64,000 nucleotides of DNA from Desulfovibrionaceae bacterium (GTDB lineage: Bacteria > Desulfobacterota > Desulfovibrionia > Desulfovibrionales > Desulfovibrionaceae), in NCBI GenBank assembly GCA_015709205.1, contig JACCQO010000007.1:61986-125985 (forward strand), read 5' to 3'. The notes below the pieces were generated by a model. The model was not told where the DNA came from, did not search any database, and was given only the letters and a program-made list of their open reading frames with translations. The position numbers were made by a program, and so were the translations under genes. Position 1 is the first letter of the stretch; every line of letters starts with the position of its first letter. This document shows, piece by piece, positions 18,407-26,891 of the stretch.

Positions 18407-19594
18407 TTAGCAGGTGCAGGCGGGCTTGGGGCCCTCGCCGGGGTGGAACGGCGAAATCCTGCGCAAGTTCTCGATGACGCCGGGCAGACCGTCGAGCACG
18501 TAGTCGATGTTTTCGGCCGTGGTGTAGCGCGAGAGGCTGAAGCGGATGGAGCCGTGGGCGAAGGTGAAGGGCACGCCCATGGCCCGCAGCACGTGCGAGG
18601 GCTCCAGCGAGCCCGAGGTGCAGGCCGAGCCGGAGCTGGCGCAGATGCCCAGTTCGTCGAGCAGGAGCAGGATGGCCTCGCCCTCCACGTAGCCGAAGCT
18701 GATGTTCGTGGTGTTGGGCAGCCGCGGTTCCTTGGCCCCGTTGCGCACGGAGCTCGGCACGGCGGCCAGCAGCCCTTCCTCCAGCCGGTCGCGCAGGGCC
18801 CGGACCGCGGTGTTCTCGTGGCCGATGTTGGCCCCGGCCAGTTCCGCGGCCTTGCCCAGGCCGATGATTCCGGCGGTGTTCTCGGTGCCCGCGCGGCGGC
18901 CGCGCTCCTGGTGCCCGCCGATGAGGAAGGGGCGGAACGGCGTGCCCTTGCGCACGTAGAGCGCGCCCACGCCCTTGGGCGCGTGCAGCTTGTGGCCCGA
19001 GAGCGCCAGGGTCGTTATGGCCGACTTCTCCAGGTCCATGGGCACCTTGCCCACGGCCTGCACCGCGTCGGTGTGGAAGGACACGGCGTGCTCGGCGGCG
19101 ATGGCGGCCATCTCCTCCACAGGGTAGATCACGCCGGTCTCGTTGTTGGCCCACATGATCGCGGCCACGGCCGTGTCCTTGGTCAGCGCGGCCTTGTACT
19201 CGTCGAGGTCCAGGCGGCCCTCGGAATCCACGCCCAGGTAGGTCACGGAATACCCCTCGCGCTTTTCCAGGTGCGTGCAGAGGCTGAGCACGGCCGGGTG
19301 CTCCACGCGGGTGGTCACGATGTGGCGCTTGTCCGGCCGGGCCAGCAGGGCCGAGCGGATGGCCGTGTTGTCGCTCTCGCTGCCGCAGGAGGTGAAGAGG
19401 ATCTCCGACGGCTGCGCGCCGAGCAGATTCGCCAGCCGCTCGCGCGCCTCGGCGAGCTTGCGGCCCACCTGGCCGCCGAAGCGGTGCATGGACGAGGGAT
19501 TGCCGTAGAGGTCGGAGAAGTACGGAAGCATCTCCTCCAGCACCTCGGGGGCCACGCGCGTGGTGGCGTTGTTGTCCAGGTACACGGTCTTCAT
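18407..19594 (-). CDS. nifS: Cysteine desulfurase NifS
   Basis: A 395-residue class-V aminotransferase-fold enzyme. PLP-binding Lys lies in [11 protein letters not shown] (about residue 203) and the active-site Cys in [10 protein letters not shown] (about 326). It releases sulfur from cysteine for Fe-S cluster assembly on NifU, with which its start overlaps by 4 nt. The C-terminal CTC ends with two Cys residues, unusual but harmless. Confidence 0.95.
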   Translation of the reverse strand: MKTVYLDNNATTRVAPEVLEEMLPYFSDLYGNPSSMHRFGGQVGRKLAEARERLANLLGAQPSEILFTSCGSESDNTAIRSALLARPDKRHIVTTRVEHPAVLSLCTHLEKREGYSVTYLGVDSEGRLDLDEYKAALTKDTAVAAIMWANNETGVIYPVEEMAAIAAEHAVSFHTDAVQAVGKVPMDLEKSAITTLALSGHKLHAPKGVGALYVRKGTPFRPFLIGGHQERGRRAGTENTAGIIGLGKAAELAGANIGHENTAVRALRDRLEEGLLAAVPSSVRNGAKEPRLPNTTNISFGYVEGEAILLLLDELGICASSGSACTSGSLEPSHVLRAMGVPFTFAHGSIRFSLSRYTTAENIDYVLDGLPGVIENLRRISPFHPGEGPKPACTC

Positions 19595-20442
19595 GAGCGT
19601 TCCTCCACGGTGATCTCGGGATCGACCTTTTCGCGCAGGGTCTTTTCCACCACTTCCTTGACCGTGAGCAGGGACGACGGGCAGTTGGTGCAACGGCCGC
19701 GCAGGGCCACGACCACGCGGGTGCGGTCGATGTCCACGAGCTGGATGTCGCCGCCGTCCTTCTGGAGCATGGGCCGGATTTCGTTGTCCATGACGTCCTG
19801 GACGCGCAGCATGCGCTGCATGTTGGTCAGTCCCTCGGGCAGGGGCGCGACCTTGGAGACCGAGCAGACTCCCTTTTCGCCGCGCGCCTCGGCCAGAAGT
19901 TCCTGCAGGCGCGGAATGCAGTCGCCGCAGCCGCCGCCGGCCTTGGTGTGGAAGGTGACCTCCTCCACGGTCTTGAGCCCGTTCTCCCGGATGACCTTGA
20001 GGATGGTCTCGTCGGTCACGCCGAAGCACTTGCAGACGATCTCGCCCTCGTGGTGCTCGTGGGCGTCCACGGCCTCGCCGCGGTAGTTCTTGATCGCGGC
20101 CTCCAGGGCCTCCTGGCCCATGACCGAGCAGTGCATCTTTTCCTTGGGCAGGCCGCCGAGATATTCGGCGATGTCGCGGTTGGTGAGCTTCAGGGCCTCG
20201 TCGAGCGTCTTGCCCTTGACGAGTTCGGTCAGTGCGGAGCTGGAGGCGATGGCGCTGGCGCAGCCGAAGGTCTGGAAGGTGGCGTCCTCGATGCGGCCGT
20301 CGTCGCCGACCTTGAGAAAGAGCTTGAGGGCGTCGCCGCAGGCCAGCGAGCCGACCTCTCCCACGGCGTTGGCGCCTTCGAGCTCGCCCACGTTGCGCGG
20401 GTTGAGAAAGTGTTCCTTGACCTTGTCCGTATATTCCCACAT
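19591..20442 (-). CDS. nifU: Fe-S cluster scaffold NifU, full-length
   Basis: A 283-residue three-domain scaffold. The IscU-like domain has Cys35, Cys61 and Cys105; the central BFD/ferredoxin domain has CKC and CGDC; the C-terminal Nfu domain has CTNCPSS. In anaerobes without isc, this NifUS pair serves general Fe-S assembly, so it is not evidence for nitrogen fixation on its own. GGAGG precedes the ATG. Confidence 0.95.
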   Translation of the reverse strand: MWEYTDKVKEHFLNPRNVGELEGANAVGEVGSLACGDALKLFLKVGDDGRIEDATFQTFGCASAIASSSALTELVKGKTLDEALKLTNRDIAEYLGGLPKEKMHCSVMGQEALEAAIKNYRGEAVDAHEHHEGEIVCKCFGVTDETILKVIRENGLKTVEEVTFHTKAGGGCGDCIPRLQELLAEARGEKGVCSVSKVAPLPEGLTNMQRMLRVQDVMDNEIRPMLQKDGGDIQLVDIDRTRVVVALRGRCTNCPSSLLTVKEVVEKTLREKVDPEITVEERS

Positions 20443-20615
20443 GGCGGCCTCCTTGGGGTGGGCGGTTGTCGTTGCGCGCGACTCCCGGGCGGGTCTTGGG
20501 CCGCCCGCGCGGCCGTTCCCCCGTCCCTTTGGGCCTGGTTGCCCGTCTCCGATCGTCGCTGAGCATACCATTCCCGGCGAGCTTTGCAACGCACCGGGGC
20601 CTTTGTCGCGCAAAG

Positions 20616-20643
20616 AATGTATACCAGTTTGGTCGGAATGCAA
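20616..20643 (-). promoter_or_regulatory. Candidate nifU promoter with an internal palindrome
   Basis: On the minus strand TTGCAT (plus 20638-20643), 16 bp, TACATT (plus 20616-20621). The spacer contains ACCAGTTTGGT (20623-20633), a small inverted repeat placed where an Rrf2/IscR-type repressor could bind. The rest of the 20443-20904 gap shows no gene. Confidence 0.35.
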
Positions 20644-20904
20644 CCCGGTCCTGTTGATAAAAAACGTTTTTGGGCCGAAGTTTCCCCAGAGGATGGAATC
20701 TCGTCCGGAATGCGGCGAGGAGTTTTCACGTGCGAACATGAAGCGCAAAATCCGCCCGCGGGAAGAATGTTCGGGCGACGTCGCGCCGGGAGCCGCGGCG
20801 TAAGGCGCATCTGCCTGAGCGCCCTCGGACCGCATTCGCACCGGCGAGCGCCCTGCAGGCATGGGCTGAGGCGGCGTGCGCGGGAAAAAATCACCTTGCC
20901 GCGC

Positions 20905-20934
20905 TTGCCTGCTTGCGCTTCGCTCCGATATTAT
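20905..20934 (+). promoter_or_regulatory. tRNA-Ser promoter
   Basis: TTGCCT (20905-20910), 18 bp, TATTAT (20929-20934), 20 nt before the tRNA 5' end. Confidence 0.5.
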
Positions 20935-20954
20935 CTAAAGAAGTCGCTCACCAC

Positions 20955-21049
20955 GGAGAGGTAGCGAAGTTGGCCGTAACGCGCTCGACTCGAAATCGAG
21001 TTGCGGGTTAATAGCCCGCACGTGGGTTCGAATCCCACCCTCTCCGCCA
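20955..21049 (+). tRNA. tRNA-Ser (anticodon CGA)
   Basis: A complete class-II tRNA: acceptor GGAGAGG/CCTCTCC with discriminator G and encoded CCA, D arm, anticodon stem CTCGA/TCGAG around loop CTCGAAA (anticodon CGA, reading UCG), a long variable arm TGCGGG/CCCGCA and T arm GTGGG/CCCAC. Its 3' 20 bases are repeated at 33086-33105: it is the attachment site of the integrated element. Confidence 0.97.
21030..21049 (+). repeat. attL: 20-bp attachment repeat in the tRNA-Ser 3' end
   Basis: gaatcccaccctctccgcca, identical to 33086-33105. The element restores the tRNA sequence, so the gene stays functional after integration. Confidence 0.95.
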
Positions 21050-21062
21050 TCGACTATTTAAG

Positions 21063-21095
21063 CCCTCGGAATCACTGAAAGTGACCGGGGGTTTT
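21063..21095 (+). terminator. Element-borne terminator downstream of tRNA-Ser
   Basis: CCCTCGG-aa-TCACT-gaa-AGTGA-CCGGGGG-TTTT: a two-part stem of 7 and 5 bp followed by T-rich sequence, 13 nt past the tRNA. It replaces the host terminator that integration moved to the far side of the element (33116). Confidence 0.85.
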
Positions 21096-21102
21096 ATCTT
21101 TT

Positions 21103-21126
21103 CTGCTTCCCAACTGCTACACCAAG
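21103..21126 (+). repeat. Direct repeat near attL (copy 1), possible integrase arm site
   Basis: The sequence ending in aactgctacaccaag (21112-21126) recurs at 33014-33028; with the preceding ctgct-tccc/ctgct-cccca the match extends to about 24 bases. The copies lie 63 nt inside attL and 58 nt outside it at the attR end, as expected for arm-type sites or ends of a former att region. Confidence 0.6.
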
Positions 21127-21143
21127 GTGCTACACCGGGAGGC

Positions 21144-22808
21144 ATGAAAGACTTGTCCAGACCAACTCGTTTACATCGTCGGAAAGGGAGCCGGAACTAC
21201 TATTTTCGCGCAAAGGTTCCGGTTGATCTCCAGGACATCTACGGCAAGCGAGAGATATATTTCAGTCTCAAAACCAGTGATCGCCAGGAAGCCCTCCAGC
21301 GTGTTCATATGGAATCCGTGAAGCTCGACCAGGAGTTTGCCGAGAAACGCCGCCAGAGGGACGCTGAGGCAGTCGATAAGCTGTCCGAGATCGAAGTTGA
21401 ACGTATCACGGCTATATGGAGGCATGAGGCTCTTCAAGCCGATGAAGAATCGCGCATTAACGGTCTTTCCCCTACAGAATTTCAGTCATGGGATGACGCA
21501 ATCACCTTTGCCTATGTCGAAGCAAGGGAAAGTCTTGCTACGGGAAATCTCAACAGAATTTCTGTAGAACTCGATGACCTTCTGGATGAAATCGGTATGA
21601 AGGTTGCCAAGGGGAGCGAAGCATACAAACAACTGGCCTACGCCCTCTTAAAAGCCAAAGTGGAAACCTTAGAGGCTCTCAAGGCTCGACATGAAGGTAA
21701 AGTGGTTAAAACACCTTCTAAGCCTGCGTCACCAGTCTCTACCACACCTGCGGAACTCGACAACGAATCTCCAACCATCACCCAGGTTCATGCAATGTGG
21801 GCCGAGGAACACCTTGCAGCAGGTGGACCGGAGAAAACCGTTAAAGACTTCGGGACATACGTTCGTCGGTTCGTGGAGCTTCACGGCGATCTTCCTGTAT
21901 CTCAAATCACGAAGAAGCATGTCCGAGACTACAAGGACGCCATGCTCAAGTATCCATCTCGGAGAGTGGGCAAGCTCAAAGACAAGACGGTCCCGCAACT
22001 CCTGGAGTACGTCCGAGAACATCCAGACACCCCTGTCATATCCCCTCGGACCGTCAATGATCGTGCTTTGGGAGCAATCGGGGCTGTCCTTGGATGGGCT
22101 GAGTCTAATGACTACATCGAGACTAATCCGGCATCAGGCGTGAAGGTCAAGGCCATGAAGGTACAGAGGACCGCACGTCTCCCGTACTCCGTTGAAGACC
22201 TCAACACGATCTTCCGATTTCCGATCTACACCCAAAACGACAGACCCCAGGCAGGAGCGGGAGAAGCCGCAAAGTGGTTGCCACTGCTTGCGGCTTTCAC
22301 TGGCGCACGTCTGGAAGAGCTCGGACAGTTGACCCTTGATGACATCAGGGAAGATCAAGGTATTTGTTTCCTCGATATGTCTACCCTGGACGAAGGTAAG
22401 CGTAGGAAGACTGAAAGCTCAAAACGCCGTGTTCCGATACACTCCAAGATCATCGAGTTTGGTTTTCTCGACTACGTGGAAGAAATCAAAAAATCAGGAC
22501 GCAAACGCCTATTTCCTTACCTCGCCTCTTCCGGTGAAAAGCGTACAGCTTCATGGTCGAAATGGTGGGGAAGATACGCCAGGAAGTATGGTGGATTCGA
22601 CAAGCTCAAAGTCTTTCATAGCTTCCGTCACACCTTCAAGGATGGACTTCGTGAAGGCGGGGTTCAAGAGGAAGTCAGTGACGCTCTGACGGGCCACGCT
22701 CCGACCACTGAGGGACGCAAGTATGGCGGCAATGGGTATCCCCTCAAGCGATTGAAGGAAGGCATTGAGAAACTTTGCTATCCGGGCTTAAATATTGACC
22801 ATGTTTAG
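21144..22808 (+). CDS. Tyrosine site-specific integrase
   Basis: A 554-residue phage-type integrase. The N-terminus (RRKGSRNYYFRAKVPVDLQ) is a DUF6538-like arm-binding domain common in proteobacterial island integrases, followed by a core-binding SAM-like region (about 220-330) and the catalytic domain: Arg389 in TGARLEEL, H492-S-F-R495, His518 in TGHAP and the nucleophile Tyr527. All catalytic residues are present, so it should be active. I chose the ATG at 21144, preceded by GGGAGG, over the earlier in-frame start at 21081. It lies directly beside its tRNA target. Confidence 0.93.
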   Translation: MKDLSRPTRLHRRKGSRNYYFRAKVPVDLQDIYGKREIYFSLKTSDRQEALQRVHMESVKLDQEFAEKRRQRDAEAVDKLSEIEVERITAIWRHEALQADEESRINGLSPTEFQSWDDAITFAYVEARESLATGNLNRISVELDDLLDEIGMKVAKGSEAYKQLAYALLKAKVETLEALKARHEGKVVKTPSKPASPVSTTPAELDNESPTITQVHAMWAEEHLAAGGPEKTVKDFGTYVRRFVELHGDLPVSQITKKHVRDYKDAMLKYPSRRVGKLKDKTVPQLLEYVREHPDTPVISPRTVNDRALGAIGAVLGWAESNDYIETNPASGVKVKAMKVQRTARLPYSVEDLNTIFRFPIYTQNDRPQAGAGEAAKWLPLLAAFTGARLEELGQLTLDDIREDQGICFLDMSTLDEGKRRKTESSKRRVPIHSKIIEFGFLDYVEEIKKSGRKRLFPYLASSGEKRTASWSKWWGRYARKYGGFDKLKVFHSFRHTFKDGLREGGVQEEVSDALTGHAPTTEGRKYGGNGYPLKRLKEGIEKLCYPGLNIDHV

Positions 22809-22836
22809 AAGCAAACACGAAAGGAAGGAGATCAAC

Positions 22837-22992
22837 ATGCAAAAGTATGTCTGCTATTGTTTCAAGTATACCAAAGAAGACATCGAAAATGATGTCGTTA
22901 AAAATAACAAGTCAACGATAATGGAACGCATCCTTGCTGAGAAAAAAGCAGGAGCTTGTAAATGTGCTGAAAAAAATCCCAAAGGCCGCTGA
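22837..22992 (+). CDS. Small BFD/CopZ-N-like [2Fe-2S] protein
   Basis: A 51-residue protein with CYCFKYTKEDI at the N-terminus and CKC near the C-terminus, the four-Cys spacing of BFD-like [2Fe-2S] domains. AAGGAAGGAG precedes the ATG at 22837. It begins 28 nt after the integrase stop on the same strand. The function in a mobile element is unknown. Redox or metal sensing is a guess. Confidence 0.6.
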   Translation: MQKYVCYCFKYTKEDIENDVVKNNKSTIMERILAEKKAGACKCAEKNPKGR

Positions 22993-23094
22993 TGTTTTTC
23001 TGATGTTCGCCAGGTGGTGGACAACGCAATGAAACAGCACAAGATCAAGCCGAAAATATCAAATATTGTATTATAGTATGCTGTCCGTAAGATA

Positions 23095-23135
23095 GCCAAG
23101 AAGTCTGGCATGGAACACCTCCTGCCTGACCTGGG
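23095..23135 (+). repeat. 41-bp perfect repeat (copy 1) over the start of an antirepressor gene
   Basis: The 41 bases from GCCAAGAAGTCTGGCATGG to CTGACCTGGG are identical to the reverse complement of 31277-31317. The reading frame is the same in both copies (AKKSGMEHLLPDLG), but the domains that follow differ. Confidence 0.95.
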
Positions 23136-23556
23136 GATCACCGCTGCCCTCGTCCCGGTTCGCCACGAGGAAGTCGAAGTGTGCGGCGAACGTGTCCTGG
23201 CGGCTGTCACCGAGGACAACAAGGCGTACTTCTCGCCGCGCCATGTGTGTGATGCTCTCGGTATAACTTGGTCACGCCAGCGTAAGAAAATCATGGAAGA
23301 CGACGTGCTTTCTTCAACTGTGGCCGAAATGACCACGGTTGCCACTGACGGTAAGCAGCGCGTGATGTCCATGCTCCCCATCGAGTACGCCAATGGCTGG
23401 CTGTTCACGATCAAGAAGGTTCGCCCTGAACTCCAGGCCAAGCTGAACCTGTTCCGTACCGAAGGGTACGCTGCGCTCGACGCATGGTTCCGGCAGGGTC
23501 TCCGCAACGACCCCGAGGTCCAGCTTGTCTTGTCATTTTTCAGTTCAAACTATTGA
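23110..23556 (+). CDS. Phage antirepressor N-terminal domain protein (P22_AR_N-like)
   Basis: A 148-residue protein. Residues about 14-125 match the P22_AR_N pattern (LVPVRHEEVEV, AYFSPRHVCDALGITWSRQRKKI, MLPIEYANGWLFTI, LNLFRTEGYAALDAWF). Such domains counter phage repressors and can trigger induction. There is no C-terminal ANT/KilAC domain, so it is either a minimal form or a truncated one. The first residues MEHLLPDLG come from the 41-bp repeat; no strong ribosome binding site is seen and the frame is open a little further upstream, so the start is uncertain. Confidence 0.7.
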   Translation: MEHLLPDLGITAALVPVRHEEVEVCGERVLAAVTEDNKAYFSPRHVCDALGITWSRQRKKIMEDDVLSSTVAEMTTVATDGKQRVMSMLPIEYANGWLFTIKKVRPELQAKLNLFRTEGYAALDAWFRQGLRNDPEVQLVLSFFSSNY

Positions 23557-23663
23557 TATTATCACTTGGCAAGAGTGGATGAGATAACGTGGTCCTCCAT
23601 CCCATATGGCTTCTACAACGTCTCACTTGTCACTTGGCAAGATTGCATAACATATTTAATCTA

Positions 23664-23694
23664 TTGACTTTATCTTCTCATTTCGGCATATACT
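23664..23694 (+). promoter_or_regulatory. Possible host promoter of the 51-residue ORF
   Basis: TTGACT (23664-23669) and TATACT (23689-23694). The hexamers are good but the 19-bp spacing is long. It lies about 50 nt before the small ORF at 23743. Confidence 0.35.
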
Positions 23695-23742
23695 GTCTCC
23701 AGTTTTCTTCACACAAACTTCAAGATCAACTGGAGGTATACC

Positions 23743-23898
23743 ATGCTGATTCACGTCAAAAGTTTCGTTTTCGAGATCACCCACAATTTCGTGTTCATCC
23801 AGGTTCCCTTCATCGGGGCTTTATTCGTCGGAGCAGGGCTTCCTACCGTGTTCGACAGGTGGTCAGTGGTGAAACAAACGAAGGCAATTTACGGGTAG
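23743..23898 (+). CDS. Small hydrophobic protein, unknown
   Basis: A 51-residue ORF preceded by GGAGG at good spacing: MLIHVKSFVFEITHNF, then a hydrophobic stretch FIQVPFIGALFVGAGL that could span a membrane, and a basic C-terminus. It stops just before the first phage-type promoter. No family recognised. Confidence 0.4.
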   Translation: MLIHVKSFVFEITHNFVFIQVPFIGALFVGAGLPTVFDRWSVVKQTKAIYG

Positions 23899-23926
23899 CG
23901 AAAGTCACATTATTACAGCGAGTTAA

Positions 23927-23950
23927 AATTAACCCTCACTAGTAAGAAGA
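23927..23950 (+). promoter_or_regulatory. T3/T7-type phage RNA polymerase promoter 1
   Basis: AATTAACCCTCACTA is identical to -17 to -3 of the phage T3 promoter consensus; it is followed by GTAAGAAGA where T3 has AAGGGAGA. It points towards the phage gene block. The identity over the specificity-determining region is unlikely to be chance. Confidence 0.75.
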
Positions 23951-23961
23951 ATGAGACGCCG

Positions 23962-23987
23962 AATTAAGGCCCACTAGTAAGAGAAGA
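23962..23987 (+). promoter_or_regulatory. T3/T7-type phage RNA polymerase promoter 2
   Basis: AATTAAGGCCCACTAGTAAG, 35 bp after promoter 1. It shares AATTAA, CACTAGTAAGA and the exact spacing with promoter 1 but differs at three central bases (-11 to -9 region). Two tandem copies in the same orientation strengthen the call. Confidence 0.7.
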
Positions 23988-24587
23988 AGACCTCCCTCCC
24001 GATGGGAGAGGGGGATATAGGGGGTGAGGGTAAAGATAGATATACTAAAGAATATCTTATAGATAGTCTAAGGTATAACCTATCTTACCTCTTCCCTAAC
24101 CTCTATCATAGAAACCTGTAGTAACCCTGTAGAATACACTGGTAGCCTTTCAGCTAGCTTCAGTGAATCCAGTGGAAGACTACAGAACACCTAGAGTAAC
24201 CTGACATGATGGGAGACAGGGAGAAAGAACGAGGTACGAAAGCCTCTTCCCTCCCTGCTCTTCCTCTTCTAGTGGCTCGGAAGAGCTACGCCCCATATTT
24301 CTCCTCCCTCCAGTGTCGTCCTCCAGCGACACACCCCAATTCTCCTTTGGGTCAGTCTCTGGTTCCAGGGTAGCTCTCCTGGCAGAGTCATAGGCCCATC
24401 GTTTCCCATTATGCGAGTCATGGGAGCGGTGGGCCTTCATATTTCTTCATGTTCCTCTCCTCCTGCCCCTACGTCTCCTCCTCCCTCGTCGTGGGGCATC
24501 AGGCAGGGCAGTCTTTGAAGCGTTGGCTGTCCTGCCTGACTTTTATCGAATGTTCACCTTTTCAGCACCACATACAGGAGTTTCGCC

Positions 24588-24905
24588 ATGTCCAAGAACA
24601 CCAAGCACAATGACGCATTGAAGATTGAAAACAGTCAGCCCCAGGTGCGCCTGAAAGGTTCCGGCAGAAACCGGAAGTATGCTTTCTGCACAACCCCGGA
24701 ACTTGAAGCAGACCTGGAGTTCATCCGTAACTGGTACGGTGACAAGCTTGGCGGTCGTTCCGTCTCGCCCTCCGTCATCGTCCGTCGTTGTCTCGTTATC
24801 CTTTCCGACCACCTCAGGAACCTCAAGCCCGGCGATGAGTCAGACCGTGAACTCATCAGATTCCTCATGCTGGCAGGGTCCAGAGGCAAGAGTTCCATCA
24901 AGTAG
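24588..24905 (+). CDS. Hypothetical phage protein, possibly ribbon-helix-helix
   Basis: A 105-residue basic protein that starts after CAGGAG. The centre (GGRSVSPSVIVRRCLVILSDHL) has a strand-helix-helix character like RHH DNA-binding proteins, but this is only suggestive. It is the first gene after the phage-type promoters and lies 17 nt before the small-terminase-like gene. Confidence 0.6.
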   Translation: MSKNTKHNDALKIENSQPQVRLKGSGRNRKYAFCTTPELEADLEFIRNWYGDKLGGRSVSPSVIVRRCLVILSDHLRNLKPGDESDRELIRFLMLAGSRGKSSIK

Positions 24906-24922
24906 CGTGGAGGTAGATCGAA

Positions 24923-25162
24923 ATGAATAAAGCAGATCAAGATCAACTCAAGTCCCTCTGGTTCGCTCTCAGAGACACCATGCTGGACCAACTGAAAGCA
25001 GAAGACACCCCGAAGGCGTCCTTCCTCAACGTGGTCAGGCAGTTCCTCCGGGACAACGGAATCACCCTGGATTCCATCGGTGATCCTCTCGCTATGCAAG
25101 AGGCCCTGGAGAAGATGACCGAAGACCTCCCGACCTACGATGATGAAGAATGGAAGCATTAG
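24923..25162 (+). CDS. Putative T7-like small terminase subunit (DNA maturase A type)
   Basis: A 79-residue acidic helical protein. The pattern ALRDTMLDQLK..., then FLNVVRQFLRDNGITLD, then DLPTYDDE near the C-terminus resembles small terminase subunits of T7-like podophages, where a leucine-rich helix precedes KDNGI and an acidic DLP tail. It would recognise DNA for packaging and hand it to a large subunit, which is absent here. GGAGG precedes the start. It lies in a run of closely spaced plus-strand genes. Confidence 0.5.
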   Translation: MNKADQDQLKSLWFALRDTMLDQLKAEDTPKASFLNVVRQFLRDNGITLDSIGDPLAMQEALEKMTEDLPTYDDEEWKH

Positions 25163-25173
25163 GAGGCTAGCCC

Positions 25174-25749
25174 ATGTGTGACGCAATAAGCCCGACAGCA
25201 ATGTTCGTTTCGTCACTGGCGATGAGCGCAGCATCTGCCGGGGCGAACTACATGATGCAGAACGAACAGGCCAACGCCCAGGCTTCGTATCAGGCGCGTA
25301 TGGCCGAGGAAAGCAATCGTGCGGCCATCGCCAACGCTCAGATCGCCAACAAGAACTACATCGAACAAGCCACTGCCGCCAACATGCAGCAGATGCAGAA
25401 GCAGGACCAGACTGCCAAGGAAATGCAAGACCTCCAGATCGAGCGTCTCCAGAAGGCTGGTACGGCAATGGCTTCCAGTGAATCCGCTGGTGTCTCCTTC
25501 GAGAATCTCATGGCTGACTTCTATCGCCAGGAGGCTCGTTACCGGGATGCCATGAGGCAGAACCTGGAGATGGATGCAGTCCAGAATGACATCGCCGTAT
25601 CCGGCTTCCGACGTGAGGCCAAGAACCGTGGCTCCAGCTTCCAGCGGTACATCCCGTCGTCTGTAAGTCGACCGAGTATGATCGGTGCGGGTCTGTCTAT
25701 CGGAGCTTCTGCCCTCGAAAACCACAGTCGCTACTTCGGCAGTAAGTGA
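25174..25749 (+). CDS. T7 gp14-like internal virion protein
   Basis: A 191-residue protein with the look of podophage internal virion protein gp14: MCD at the N-terminus, a small hydrophobic segment (AMFVSSLAMSAASAGANYMM), a long Ala/Gln-rich coiled coil (NEQANAQASYQARMAEESNRAA...) and a Gly-rich C-terminal hydrophobic end (MIGAGLSIGASAL). In T7 this ejected core protein forms a channel through the outer membrane during DNA entry. It follows the terS-like gene by 11 nt with GGAGG. Finding it without capsid genes is odd. Confidence 0.6.
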   Translation: MCDAISPTAMFVSSLAMSAASAGANYMMQNEQANAQASYQARMAEESNRAAIANAQIANKNYIEQATAANMQQMQKQDQTAKEMQDLQIERLQKAGTAMASSESAGVSFENLMADFYRQEARYRDAMRQNLEMDAVQNDIAVSGFRREAKNRGSSFQRYIPSSVSRPSMIGAGLSIGASALENHSRYFGSK

Positions 25750-25887
25750 ACGGGCATTGATTGATATACCCGTTTTTCGTCGTCAATGCCCTGTAGGGCT
25801 GTTCAAAAATGCACGAAAGGGCCTTTCCCTTGTCTGAGGTCATCCGAAGGCCCTTCGATCCAAAACGTACAGAAAATCAGTAGAGAA
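25750..25887 (+). other. Structured gap after the gp14-like gene
   Basis: Two overlapping hairpins can form: AACGGG...CCCGTT followed by TTT (a terminator-like form) and GGGCATTGA...TCAATGCCC. A third, AAGGGCC...GGCCCTT, spans 25816-25856. These could terminate or process the phage transcript. Confidence 0.5.
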
Positions 25888-26154
25888 ATGAAAATGCCGA
25901 ATACCTCCCCCGACACCATCACCTCCCCCGACACCATCACCTCCCCCATCAAGGCGATCAGAGCCAAGTGCCTCGATTGCTCTGGCGACAGTGCAAAGGA
26001 AGTCAAGCTTTGCACCGTTGAGACCTGTCCCCTTCATCCGTTCCGCTTCGGGAAGAATCCCTTCCACAAAGGCCGGAAGCTGACTGAGCAGGAAAAGCGT
26101 GAACGTGTTGAACGACTGGCGAAGTGGAGGGAAGAAAATAAGCAGGAGGCGTAG
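25888..26154 (+). CDS. Phage-type Cys-rich zinc-binding protein
   Basis: An 88-residue protein (MKMPNTS...). The core KAIRAKCLDCSGDSAKEVKLC...TCPLHPFRFGKNP is a frequent phage protein motif with four or five Cys and a His likely to bind zinc. Its role is unknown. The N-terminus carries TSPDTI repeats encoded by an 18-bp tandem DNA repeat (about 25905-25950). It ends 2 nt before the next start. Confidence 0.65.
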   Translation: MKMPNTSPDTITSPDTITSPIKAIRAKCLDCSGDSAKEVKLCTVETCPLHPFRFGKNPFHKGRKLTEQEKRERVERLAKWREENKQEA

Positions 26155-26156
26155 CC

Positions 26157-26855
26157 ATGAACGACAAGGACCGGAAACGCCTTGCACGTCTCAAGGCCAA
26201 TCCTCAACACTGCTCTGTCCCTGGATGCTTCCAGTACCGCAAGAACTTCTCACAGTATTGCCGCTACCACGACGACAGGAACCGAGACACCGGACACCCG
26301 CTTGGCAAGACAGTGACGAAGGGTGAACTCAGGCCATACCTGGAGAAAGCCCAGGCGTTCACTGAGGCCAACAAAAACCACGCCGCCCTCACGTCTGCCA
26401 GGGTCATGCTTGGCGACCTCATGGCAAAGGCCGAATGGTACGAGATCAACCACAAATCCCAAGCCGTATGGCCTCGCGTCAGTAACTGGCTGGTCAGACT
26501 TCGCAGTGCCGGAGTCACCCCTTCCGATATTTTGACGGTCATCATCGCCATGTTCATCATGCAGGAAGATGACCCCAGGCGATTCAAGAGCGACCGTGAG
26601 TTTCGTCACTCCCTCGTTACCCGCATCCTTCGCCTCCCGTCCTCCCGCAAGGAATGGGAAGGCAAGACCATCTACCGCAAGGACCGCATCACGGTAGGCG
26701 TAAAAGACTTCCTGTCAGACAAGCTCTGCAACTCAGGCATTGGAGTCCTAGCCCTGCGAGTCTCCCGGTACATCCTCAAGCGGGAACGGGAGGAGCGGGA
26801 GGTACTGCAAGGAAAAGTTAAAGGGATGGATGAACCTTTCATTGATCCTGAATAA
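26157..26855 (+). CDS. Hypothetical phage protein with an N-terminal Cys/His cluster
   Basis: A 232-residue protein with a strong GGAGG. The N-terminus has CSVPGCFQYRKNFSQYCRYH, a likely zinc site, and the rest is helical, with a hydrophobic ILTVIIAMFIM segment near residue 125. No family recognised. It is the middle gene of the plus-strand block. Confidence 0.6.
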   Translation: MNDKDRKRLARLKANPQHCSVPGCFQYRKNFSQYCRYHDDRNRDTGHPLGKTVTKGELRPYLEKAQAFTEANKNHAALTSARVMLGDLMAKAEWYEINHKSQAVWPRVSNWLVRLRSAGVTPSDILTVIIAMFIMQEDDPRRFKSDREFRHSLVTRILRLPSSRKEWEGKTIYRKDRITVGVKDFLSDKLCNSGIGVLALRVSRYILKREREEREVLQGKVKGMDEPFIDPE

Positions 26856-26891
26856 TAACCATCAACCCCCACGATAACTTGGAGAAATATC

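Larger units (their letters stand above)
23557..24587. other. 1-kb mostly non-coding region upstream of the phage gene block
   Basis: Holds two copies of tcacttggcaaga (23562-23574 and 23630-23642), one plausible small ORF (23743-23898), two tandem T3/T7-type promoters (23927 and 23962), then an A+T-rich stretch with short inverted repeats (about 24040-24110). From 24180 to 24540 there is a purine/pyrimidine-biased stretch with an unconvincing minus-strand frame. No other gene is supported. Confidence 0.6.

Noticed and set aside
18407..20442. NifU and NifS as evidence for nitrogen fixation
   Set aside because: The genes lie with cysE and cysK and no nif structural genes are present; NifUS serves general Fe-S assembly in many anaerobes.
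23562..23642. Two copies of tcacttggcaaga as further phage promoters
   Set aside because: They share CACT and AAGA with the phage promoters but the spacing differs by one and the upstream AATTAA part is missing; kept only as a short direct repeat.
24180..24440. 86-codon minus-strand frame with a possible ribosome binding site
   Set aside because: The sequence is low in complexity (Glu/Gly/Arg/Ser-rich) with no homologous character, and the region is purine/pyrimidine-biased.
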